A model generated the notes under the pieces. It was not told where the DNA came from, searched no databases, and saw nothing but the letters and a program-made list of their open reading frames with translations. A DNA stretch of 64,000 nucleotides from Crossaster papposus. Lineage: Eukaryota; Echinodermata; Asteroidea; Velatida; Solasteridae. The translations under genes and the position numbers were made by a program. The DNA lies in NCBI GenBank assembly GCA_037893245.1, contig JBAIAA010000669.1, forward strand, positions 1,550,001-1,614,000, given 5' to 3'. Below are positions 18,451-28,593 of the stretch, piece after piece. How positions within the stretch are numbered: position 1 is the first letter of the stretch; each line of letters opens with the position of its first letter.

Positions 18451-20036
18451 TGTGCGTGTGTTGACAAATGTAAATTTTCTGAAATGTTGGGACTCGTCAG
18501 AAGACATCCTTGCACTCACTATAGAAGATCCTTTTGAAATCCTCTGTATTTCGTTGATTCTCATTGTGAATGTATTTGATGGTTGATCTACCTGCGGAGC
18601 TACGGACAAAGCCAGTGCTGCTTTAAGGAAACACAGCACCAATAAAAAGATAACTTCTCGGATTAGATTGACAGTCGATTGTAGATAATAATTAACCATT
18701 TTTATATAGCGCATAACACATAGTGATTAAACATGTCCCTATGCGCTGTAGAGAGAAAAAAGACAACACAATACAAATACAAGATGTACTAGGTTTCAAA
18801 CAAAAATGCATGAATTAAATGTTAAATAAGTGCGTCTTTAAATCAATCTTGAACTTATCAATAAAATCAATATTTTTCAAATGTTCCGGGAGATTGTTCC
18901 ATAGGGTTGAAGCAATGTGAGCAAAGCTGCGTTCACGATATGACCTAGTCAAAACTGGTGGAATAACAAACAATTGTTTCTTATTAGAACGAAGATTTCT
19001 TGATGGTGTGTACAATGTTAACAGCTCTATCAAATAAGGTGGCGCAAAATTATAAAAACATTCATATGCAACAACAACATTTTGAATGAAATGCGAGAGT
19101 GAATGGGAAGCCAATGTAGTTCTCTTGAATAAGATACACAGATTCATGTTTCATAATGTGATACATAAGACGAGCTGCAGAGATAGATATCCCTTATGTA
19201 AGCAGGTGACCTTGGCTACAACCAACATTCGCACCGTGAACTACTTTTTCAGGCTTTGAAATAAATTCACAACAAAGCCGCCAAAATTTATTATCCGGAA
19301 AGCATTGATGCTCACTTCGTGTTATCACCACGATACAGATAGTTAGCCATTGAATTTCAGCTTCACTAATTTGACAGCAGTAAATTCAAATTGGTCTGCT
19401 TTTAATAAATATAACCCAACAATTGTCATGTTATACGCGTAAATAGTCAATGACTGAAGAGAAGGCGTTATGAAAGAAGCAGCGGCGCCATAGGCTCGTT
19501 GTTAATTAAATAATGGCTGCCGAACAATTTCAAGAGTCCGTGCTTACACAATTAAGTTGCCAAAAATCGATAGACGTATAGGGGCCAATTTCATGAAGCT
19601 GCTAATCACAGCAATTTGCTTAGCACAAACAAGTCTTGCTCATTAAAAAAGGGTTGCCAGACAAAACTCTACGTGCTTGTTTAATGCTAAGCAAAAACCA
19701 GCTGAATACCAGTCAAAAAACAATATAGGTCTACATCACCCGAAAATATGTTTTGTAACCCTGTTTTTGCCAAGGAAGAATGTTCATGCTCAGCAATTAT
19801 TGTGTGTGCTTAGCAGCTCTTTAAAAATGACCCCTGGTTTGGTGAAAGGTTGGCGTGGTAACTCTCCCAGAAATTCAAAGAGCATTCACGGGAACTATTA
19901 GACCCTGAAATGCAGAAATAAGGACTGTCAAGGAAACTTGATAGTGGCCGTGTCATTGGGCGTGGAACTGATGCTCGGTACGTTCTGGTCTTAATTAATT
20001 ACGTTTTCTTTATGTCAAAGAAAACACGTTTTCTCA
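18451..20036. other. upstream region of gene 3 (G-type promoter block with LINE)
   Basis: No gene. Closely matches 25930-27480 upstream of gene 4, including the LINE insertion. The proximal 450 bases also match upstream DNA of genes 1, 8 and 9. Confidence 0.7.
18688..19183 (-). mobile_element. 5'-truncated non-LTR retrotransposon fragment, copy 1
   Basis: On the minus strand a 110-codon frame (18815-19147) carries the C-terminal signature of LINE reverse-transcriptase ORFs: LLTLYTPSRNLRS, FAHIASTLWNNLPEHL, FKIDLKTHLFNI. The 3' end has TGCGCTATATAAAAATG followed by TTAATTATTAT, typical of CR1/L2-like tails. A TAGATA duplication flanks it (18682-18687 and 19184-19189), and sister loci without it keep a single copy. 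Confidence 0.85.
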
Positions 20037-20070
20037 AATATAAGGCGTTTCGGTGATCGAGCCTCATTCG
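20037..20070 (+). promoter_or_regulatory. TATA and initiator-like site of gene 3
   Basis: AATATAAG (20037-20044) and TCATTCG (20064-20070) keep the spacing seen before gene 1, although the gene downstream is frameshifted. Confidence 0.5.
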
Positions 20071-20093
20071 TGCAGTTGGTGTGGAACAGCAAA

Positions 20094-21163
20094 ATGGGGA
20101 AGGTACGGGATTTAGGTCTCTCTAGACAAGTATTTGTACTCTCCATTTTGTTGTATATTTTGCTTTCTATCGTGCCCGTCTATCAAGGAACATTTTGCGG
20201 TCGTCACAGGAATTCAGTGCTGCTGAAAACCGAGCACTGAGAAATGCCACAATTTGGTCGGGTAGAGTTGGTACTCTGGTCGGCTGTGTGAGCCTGTGCC
20301 ACTCTTGGCCAGTTTGCGAGTCGGTTAATTACTTCAAGAACAATCGTAGGTGTGTTCTGAACAATGGCACGAGAGTAGATGCACCAAATGGCTTCGTTGA
20401 AGACCAAGCAAGCGTGTACTTCGATGGTAATACCAACACACCTTGCTTTTCCGTAGCAGATTTAAGTGATCACAGCGACGGATTCGCCGCTGCAGTGGAG
20501 CCACGTTACAGCGATTGCCAAAGTTTACTGAAGAGAGGTTGCAGTGTGAGTGGTATCTATACGGTATTCCCCGCGGGATTCGCAGATGGTCTGAGGGTGT
20601 ACTGCGACATGGAGACCGACGGTGGAGGCTGGCTTGTCATTCAGAGGCGTCAAGATGGCAGTGTCGACTTCTACCGCGGCTGGGCTGACTACCGCGTGGG
20701 CTTTGGTGACTTGGCTGGTGAGTTTTGGCTCGGCAACGACAACTTGCGCACCTTGAGTAATTCTACTGGATCTTGGGATCTTCGAATCGATTTGGAGGAC
20801 TGGGATGGCAACACAGCTTGGGCTGAGTACAGAAATTTCCGGATCTATGGACAGAATTTTAGTCTGAATTTGGATTCGTACAATGTGGAAAGTACCGCTG
20901 GTGACTCCCTTACAGGTATACATAATGGTAAGCCCTTTTCAACAAAGGACAAGGACAATGACCTATTTACTAATCGTAACTGCGCACAGACAAAGAAAGG
21001 AGCTTGGTGGTATGAGAAGTGTTCTTGGGCAAACTTGAACGGTATGTATTTTCATTCGTCTTGGGAAAAATCAAGCGACTTTCGAGTCATTGCATGGGGT
21101 TCATGGAAGGGTTTTATCTACTCTTTGAAAAGTTGTGGTATGAAGATTCGATTGGCAAAGTAA
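20094..21163 (+). pseudogene. gene 3: PAN-FReD gene with early frameshift (G2 type)
   Basis: The conserved ATG is at 20094. Compared with gene 4, three bases (GTA) are missing in the signal-peptide region without harm, but seven bases (ACACTCT) are missing at about 20203 just after the CG of the first PAN cysteine. The ATG frame then stops after 48 codons. The remaining frame (from about 20195, no ATG) is intact to 21163: PAN, linker with PCFSVADLSD, FReD core and a type-2 C-terminus (YGQNFSLNL, KDKDND, IRLAK). The final Cys region is SCGMKIRLAK, not SCSM. Almost identical to gene 8 from here onward, so a recent duplicate. An assembly error could mimic the 7-base loss. Confidence 0.85.
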
Positions 21164-24100
21164 GGTAATTATTTAAACGACTCGGACCACTTTGGCTCAA
21201 ACGCGACACCAATTTGGCAATATGGACCATTATTTGAAACGTGTACGGGATACGTATGCGGCTCGAAAAAAATCGCCATTTAATCAACAGTTTGCGTTGA
21301 TGTTTTATCTTGTACACTTTCTGCAATTTACTTCTCAAATCAAAATGTTTAAATGTATAATTAAATGTATAATTAAAAAAATGGTGGTTTAATAGGCGAC
21401 TTTCCCGAGCCGCATACATGTAATCGTCCCTATAATAACGAATTCTTAACGGGGAATATGAACGTAAAGTAAACGCGCATAATGCGGAAATATCACCAAA
21501 TTCACTAAATTGGAATAATCGGTCAATTCCGTTACCTCCCTTTGAATTGTTCTTGGCTATAACCATAACAAAATGGACAAATGTTTGCTATTAATTATCG
21601 CTAAATCTCTAGAGGTCACCTGAGCATGCAAGACTAAAAACTAAATATATATTCAAAAGTCTACACATCTGACTAAAGCTAGAACACCATAGTGCAAAAT
21701 AGACTGTTTAAATGAATATAAATAGATGTTTGTATTTGGGCAGTCTCAAAAATGTAAACAAACTCCGAATTTTTTTTAAAATCCTCAGATCTCATAACAT
21801 TAGTTTAATCGACCTGTAATTGATAATAAACGAATCCAATGTATTTGATTACAAGCCGTGAGGTTGGACTGTTAACATCTTCATACTAAAAATGTTACGA
21901 GAAAATGGTGCACTGTTATTAGGTTATTTTCCTTGTTGAGTAATGATACTATCTGCATTACGGCAAAGAGAAAAATGCTACCAAAAGAGCAATAAAGACT
22001 TATATGAAATATCATAAATATATGTGTATAGTTTATATACATTTTTGATCGGTAATGAACCCATTTAACAATATCGCTTTCAAAAACATAAAACTAGATA
22101 TTACAATTTGTTTGATTGGAAAGCCACAAAAGATCGAGTGGCAGTAAAAGTAGAATAAGCTAAAACACAATTGTAAAAATTATAAATGTGTTTTAAAGTG
22201 TTGGTGTATAATAATTAGTGACCTTATAACTCAAATTAAGCACATTTTATAGAAGTTTGAAAATTGTTCTCTTTATAGGCTTGCATTTAGAAACTTGCTT
22301 TCCGTGATTCTATAAAGGTTTTTGGCAAAATTGTATTTAGGTGAATTTCTGCACTGCAAGGGTTTGAATCATTGCGACAGTTAATGATTATGTAAATGTA
22401 TCAAATTTGTAATGTAGATACTTACTAGTAAACTTGATGTATAGTTCGTTTAAGGCCTTGATGTCTATTAAAAAGGTTTGCAAATGTTCTCATTAATGTT
22501 ATGCATGACTTATCACCAATCTTCGACTGAACAATACCACTTAAGGGTAGGATACATCAATAATTGCTTGAATTTTCTTGAATGGGTTAAAATGGGGGAT
22601 GTATTTTATAGTAAATATCGTTTAACTGACCTGTCCAAAGTTTTACAATCATAGATGCTGAGAAAAGCAAGAAAAACGGCGTTCGTTTTGTACCACCGTC
22701 GGGCAGTGGTTCTTTTGTTGGTCTAGTTTTTTTCGCGTTCGCCGAAATTGACAAGTGAAGGGGCTGGTGGTTTGGGAAAGTTACAATTGGTTGTGTTTGA
22801 ATAGCAGTTAATGACTATTAGTCTGAAGTGGGAAGATGTTCGAATGCATGATTCGATTGAAATGCAAAGTACGCTCTCAAGAACAATTGCTTGGTGTATT
22901 TTTATCCGTGGTGTATCACAGACAGTCTATGGAGTGAACCAAATGCCATATATGAATGTCCTAACAATGTTTATATAACCTAGATCTTTTAATGTTTCAG
23001 GTAAACATTTGTGATTTGCCCAATTTGTTGTTGAAGTTTTGAAATTCATTTAAAACAGCGATGTTAATAAGTGTTACGCTTAAAAGTGTATTCATATTGC
23101 ATGTAAAAAAACACATTTTTATTAAAGCCGTGTTCCCATTGGACTTTCCTTTTCAAACTTTAAGATTGATGTTATTAGACTGCATTGATGTAATGAAAAC
23201 ATTTCTATCACTATTTGGTTAAAACAATTTTGGCTGTAGATAAAGCTTTGAAAAGGCAATTGTAAATTCAAAATTGCATGTCTTTGTAATTTAAATGTTG
23301 TTATATTATGGTGTCATAATAACGTTTTAATCCTCGATCAATGTTTAATAATATCGCTGGCAAAATTGAAATTAGATGTCGAATTGGTTTGATTAGAAGT
23401 TTTTCAATTGTAACATGTAAAATGTAAAGTGCCAGTTAATTATATGTAAAGTGCCAGTTTATGATTATGTAGCTCGTAATATTTGTCAAAATTACTAAGA
23501 TGTTCAAAGATATTGTATATGTATATTTGCGGTGGTAGCTCATAACAAGTGATGATTTTAAAAATATATAAATGCATAATATATAAATGCACATTTGAGA
23601 GTCTAAAAACTGTTCGTACAAGGCCACTGTTGTATTGTGACAAGGCGTTCGACCAGCATAGTACAGCCCAGCCGCGTCACGTGTAGTTGCTGTAAGTGTG
23701 TGTGAATACCAGTGCACACAATTCGCTGTGTGCCCGGCACCAGGGCAACCGACGCACCTATTGCGCTTCCGTTTTCGTCAGACACTATCGTCGAACGCCT
23801 TAATAACCACGGCTACTATAGAAAATTGTTTACACTATTGTCTCGCATTTGTACATTGCTTTCGCGATTTTAAAAAGTCAAGTTTAGTAAGAATTTGGCA
23901 CTGGTCAATATACATGTATCACTAATTATTCGGAAAATAATAAATGTGACTTTTTTTAGATACAGAAAATCAACGTAGGCCTAATTGACACGCTTTAGGT
24001 GACCGTTTGTGATTGAATTTACTCACAGTAACATTGGTGTTATAACGTGTATCAAGTGTTGCATGTAAACAAATATTAGTTAATAAGTAAAGAAACGACC

Positions 24101-24400
24101 GTTGTAAATACCGTGATAGGTATAACGAAAGGAATTTGAATAGAATGTCAATGGAATGTTGTTTGATAAAATGCAGTTGTAAACGAGTAGTAATATTTGA
24201 ATCATATTCAGGTTTGCAAACTGCATAGACATTGGTGTAAGACATGATTGACAACTGTATTCTCCGCAATGCCACGGCCAACTGGTATGCTCGTGCTAAT
24301 CTATGCACATAACTATTCCACAGTATACTGAGAATTCAATGTTGAAACTGTTCTGATTACTAAACTGACTGTTGTGGTCAAGAATGAAGACATGTTGAAC
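21164..24400. repeat. type-2 3' flank after gene 3; duplicate of 54781-58150
   Basis: No gene is recognised. The block is near-identical to that after gene 8, and diverged copies follow genes 5 and 7 and open the window. Near its end (about 24130-24340 and 24405-24620) two similar segments follow each other in tandem, with shared motifs CAATGGAATGTTGTTTGAT, TTGGTGTAAGACATG and CGGCCAACTGGT/TGGCCGACTGGT: an old internal duplication of about 270 bp. Confidence 0.7.
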
Positions 24401-24970
24401 TAGAACATTTCAATGGAATGTTGTTTGAATAATGTGTTTCGAGCAAACAGTAGAATTGGATTCGTATTTAGTCTGCAAACATTGTAAACATTTGGTGTAA
24501 GACATGCATGATTGATTTGGCTGAAATCGCATTTGTTTGTACAACGGATGGCCGACTGGTCTGCTCATGCCAATCCTAAGTTAACAAAACCACCCCAGAG
24601 TACTGACAATGTAAGCTTTGTGCTGCTGCTGTGAACAGGTTTTGTTAAATTTGCTTGGTATTATTATGACAGCTGTGACCAGGAATGAAGACCAAGAATG
24701 GGAAAATAAAGATATAGAATCAAAATCTTGAATTGTTTTCGTCGTTCATTTTCTGCAGAGTTGTAATCAAGTCATTAACACGAGTGATCACATGTCCGGC
24801 CCATGTTGATCACATGCTCGTGACCCCTCCCCTCCCTGTGCCCCGACTTAGAATTTGCGAAATTTCAACCAACATGAATTCTTATTGTTAAAACGCATCA
24901 AGTTACCCCTCCAGTAAATTTGTCCTAAATGAGAAAGTGTCCACCCTTCCCCGAACTCGGATCTCAGGCC

Positions 24971-25381
24971 ATGTTCGAATTGTTGGTTTTGGCTGTGACC
25001 TTGGCCGTTGCTATGCTGTTGCTAAGGGTGGACAATAATTGTAATGCACATATCAACAGAATAACAACGGCCGAAGTCACAGCAAAGCCAGCATATCGGA
25101 CATGGCCTCAGTTACGCCGCAGACCGTTAGATCGTGCAAGGATTTTTCATGAGGAGCGCCACCAAGAGTTAGCTAACCCCCTCGAGCTATATTTGCATGC
25201 AGTTCCTAACAAAAACGATGAAAAGTTGGCTAACCAGAATATAAAGAAAACAGTATACCTCGAATTGAAACAATATCAATTTAATATATTTTGCTTTGGA
25301 TATCGGTGGCACATAACTTATATTGCTTGGCCCACCAGTTATTGGGATACAGGATGTTACGACGGTGCCTTAAAGACATAA
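24971..25381 (+). CDS. hypothetical small protein, copy 3
   Basis: 136 residues from the ATG shared with the other copies (MFELLVLAVTLAVAMLLL). Very similar to the copy at 13181. The full frame and the aromatic C-terminus (YRWHITYIAWPTSYWDTG) are intact. Function unknown. Confidence 0.35.
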   Translation: MFELLVLAVTLAVAMLLLRVDNNCNAHINRITTAEVTAKPAYRTWPQLRRRPLDRARIFHEERHQELANPLELYLHAVPNKNDEKLANQNIKKTVYLELKQYQFNIFCFGYRWHITYIAWPTSYWDTGCYDGALKT

Positions 25382-25446
25382 CCTAATTGTTAGGAGGAGG
25401 CTGACCTTGTTTAACGCTTGAGGCCTTTGTTTTCTTGTTGCCACAG

Positions 25447-25601
25447 AAACACGTGGTAAATACACTTGTCTGCTGTGTGAGCTTAAGCTACTATTGGCCA
25501 CCTTCAAAATTAGTCGATTACTTCAAAGAACAAAGGCAGAAATTCATAGAGGGATACATTTAAAGTTGTAGTATGAAGATGCGAAATAATTATTGAAATG
25601 T
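25447..25601 (+). pseudogene. micro-relic of a PAN-FReD gene, copy 3
   Basis: As at 3058, with an in-frame GTG insertion after the acceptor-like CAG (HVVNTLVCCVSL instead of HVNTLVGCVSL). Confidence 0.8.
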
Positions 25602-25930
25602 ATTCAAACCTGGCCGGTATGTATTTGTTTCCGCCTTCAAATCTTGATATTGCTGGCATGATGGCATTATATGGAAATCAATGAAAGGAATTGACTACTC
25701 GCTCAAAAAGAGCAGTATACAAATTGAATAGTAATTGCATTAGTAATTATGCACAAATCATCGGCTAATGAAACATTGATTCTATAATCGCCGCGGGTAT
25801 GTAAAACAGTGATACCAAGCTTGGAAAAATAAAGAATGAAATAGTTCTATATACCATTTTCAACAGAAGATTCTTTCTCCCTGGAGTGCACAAAGAGCCT
25901 GTGAGTGTGTGTGTGTTGATAAATGTAAAA

Positions 25931-27487
25931 TTTCTGAAATGGTGGGACTCGTCAGAAGACATCCTTGCACTCACTAGTAGAAGATCCTCTTGAAACCCTC
26001 TGTATTTCGTTCATTCTCATTGTGAATGTATCTGATGGTTGATCTACCTGCGGAGCTACGGACAAAGCCAGTGCTGCTTTGAGGAAACACAGCACCAATA
26101 AAAAGATAACTTCTCGGATTAGATTGACAGTCGATTGTAGATAATAATTAACCATTTTTATATAGCGCATAACACATAGTGATTAAACATGTCCCTATGC
26201 GCTGTAGAGAGAAAAAAGACAACACAATACAAATACAAGATGTACTAGGTTTCAAACAAAAATGCATGAATTAAATGTTAAATAAGTGCGTCTTTAAATC
26301 AATCTTGAACTTATCAATAAAATCAATATTTTTCAAATGTTCCGGGAGATTGTTCCATAGGGTTGAAGCAATGTGAGCAAAGCTGCGTTCACGATATGAC
26401 CTAGTCAAAACTGGTGGAATAACAAACAATTGTTTCTTATTAGAACGAAGATTTCTTGATGGTGTGTACAATGTTAACAGCTCTATCAAATAAGGTGGCG
26501 CAAAATTATAAAAACATTCATATGCAACAACAACATTTTGAATGAAATGCGAGAGTGAATGGGAAGCCAATGTAGTTCTCTTGAATAAGAGACACAGATT
26601 CATGTTTCCTAATGTGATACATAAGACGAGCTGCAGAGATAGATATCCCTTATGTAAGCAGGTGAACTTGGCTACAACCAACATTCGCACCGTGAACTAC
26701 TTTTTCAGGCTTTGAAATAAATTCACAACAAAGCCGCCAAAATTGATTATCCGGAAAGCATTGATGCTCACTTCGTGTTATCACCACGATACAGATAGTT
26801 AGCCATTGAATTTCAGCTTCACTAATTTGACAGCAGTAAATTCAAATTGGTCTGCTTTTAATAAATATAACCCAACAATTGTCATGTTATACGCGTAAAT
26901 AGTCAATGACTGAAGAGAAGGCGTTATGAAAGAAGCAGCGGCGCCATAGGCTCGTTGTTAATTAAATAATGGCTGCCGAACCATTTCAAGAGTCCGTGCT
27001 TACACAATTAAGTTGCCAAAAATCGATAGACGTACAGGGGCCAATTTCATGAAGCTGCTAATCACAGCAATTTGCTTAGCACAAACAAGTCTTGCTCATT
27101 AAAAACGGGTTGCCAGACAAAACTCTACGTGCTTGTTTAATGCTAAGCAAAAACCAGCTGAATACCAGTCAAAAAACAATATAGGCCTACATCACCCAAA
27201 AATATGTTTTGTAACCCTGTTTTTGCCAAGGAAGAATGTTCATGCTCAGCAATTATTTTGTGTGCTTAGCAGCTCTTTAAAAATGACCCCTGGTTTGGTG
27301 AAAGGTTGGCGTGGTAACTCTCCCAGAAATTCAAAGAGCATTCACGGGAACTATTAGACCCTGAAATGCAGAAATAAGGACTGTCAAGGAAACTTGATAG
27401 TGGCCGTGTCATTGGGCGTGGAACTGATGCTCGGTACGTTCTGGTCTTAATTAATTACGTTTTCTTTATGTCAAAGAAAACACGTTT
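25931..27487. other. upstream region of gene 4 (promoter block with LINE, TATA deleted)
   Basis: No gene. Colinear with the gene 3 upstream region, LINE included. It ends with a deletion of about 28 bases that removes the TATA element (see findings). Confidence 0.7.
26144..26639 (-). mobile_element. 5'-truncated non-LTR retrotransposon fragment, copy 2
   Basis: Same insertion as at 18688, with the same TAGATA flanks (26138-26143 and 26640-26645) and the same open C-terminal frame. It arrived here by duplication of the locus, not by a second insertion. Confidence 0.85.
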
Positions 27488-27519
27488 TCTCATTCGTGCA
27501 GTTGGTGTGGAACAGCAAA

Positions 27520-28593
27520 ATGGGGAAGGTACGGGATTTAGGTCTCTCTGTAAGACAAGTATTTGTACTCTCCATTTTGTTGTATATTTTGCTTTCTATC
27601 GTGCCCGTCTATCAAGGAACATTTTGCGGTCGTACACTCTCACAGGAATTCAGTGCTGCTGAAAACCGAGCACTGAGAAATGCCACAATTTGGTCGGGTA
27701 GAGTTGGTACTCTGGTCGGCTGTGTGAGCATGTGCCACTCTTGGCCAGTTTGCGAGTCGGTTAATTACTTCAAGAACAATCGTAGGTGTGTTCTAAACAA
27801 TGGCACGAGAGTAGATACACCAAATGGCTTCGTTGAAGACCAAGCAAGCGTGTACTTCGATGGTAATACCAACACACGTAGCTTTTCTGTAGCAGATTTC
27901 AGTGATCACAGCGACGGATTCGCCACCGCAGTGGAGCCACGTTACAGCGATTGCCAAAGTTTACTGAAGAGAGGTTGCAGTGTGAGCGGTATCTATACGG
28001 TATTCCCCGCGGGATTCGCAGATGGTCTGAGGGTGTACTGCGACATGGAGACCGACGGTGGAGGCTGGCTTGTCATTCAGAGGCGTCAACATGGCAGTGT
28101 CGATTTCTACCGTGGCTGGGCTGACTACCGCGTGGGCTTTGGTGTCTTGGCTGGTGAGTTTTGGTTAGGCAACGACAACTTGCGCACCTTGAGTAATTTT
28201 ACTGGATCTTGGGATCTTCGAATCGATTTGGAGGACTGGGAAGGAAACACAACTTGGGCTGAGTACAGAAATTTCCGGATCTCTGGACAGGATTATCGTT
28301 TGAGTTTTGATTCGTACAATGCGGACAGTAATGCTGGTGATTCCCTTGACAGGAACAACGATGTGCCCTTTACAACAAAGGACAACGACAATGACAAGAT
28401 TGCTCGTAACTGCGCAGTGATCAAGAAAGGAGGTTGGTGGTACAAGAAATGTTCTAAATCCAACTTTAACGGTATGTATTTCGATTCGTCCAGGGAAGTA
28501 CCAAACAACCTTCAGATCATTTCCTGGTATTCATGGAGGGGTTCAACCTACTTCTTGAAAAGTTGTAGTATGAAGATTCGATTGTCAAAGTAG
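27520..28593 (+). CDS. gene 4: secreted PAN-fibrinogen-related protein (G1 type)
   Basis: 357 residues from the conserved ATG. Signal peptide 1-33, PAN domain with the five-Cys pattern, linker, FReD with type-1 C-terminus (SGQDYRLSF, KDNDND Ca2+-site motif, CAVIKKGGWWYKKC, IRLSK). Differences from sisters: the linker Cys is lost (NTRSFSV instead of NTPCFSV), RQHGSVDF instead of RQDGSVDF, GVLAGEF instead of GDLAGEF, and NFTG instead of NSTG (still a sequon). The frame is complete. The TATA box found before other G genes is deleted, so expression may be altered. Followed by the A-type gene 5, as gene 1 is by gene 2. Confidence 0.92.
   Translation: MGKVRDLGLSVRQVFVLSILLYILLSIVPVYQGTFCGRTLSQEFSAAENRALRNATIWSGRVGTLVGCVSMCHSWPVCESVNYFKNNRRCVLNNGTRVDTPNGFVEDQASVYFDGNTNTRSFSVADFSDHSDGFATAVEPRYSDCQSLLKRGCSVSGIYTVFPAGFADGLRVYCDMETDGGGWLVIQRRQHGSVDFYRGWADYRVGFGVLAGEFWLGNDNLRTLSNFTGSWDLRIDLEDWEGNTTWAEYRNFRISGQDYRLSFDSYNADSNAGDSLDRNNDVPFTTKDNDNDKIARNCAVIKKGGWWYKKCSKSNFNGMYFDSSREVPNNLQIISWYSWRGSTYFLKSCSMKIRLSK

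Larger units (their letters stand above)
24400..25930 (+). repeat. relic block, copy 3 (empty site for the recombinase element)
   Basis: Third copy of the leader + ORF + relic block. It runs uninterrupted across the point (about 25900) where elements A and B sit in sister copies. Confidence 0.75.
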
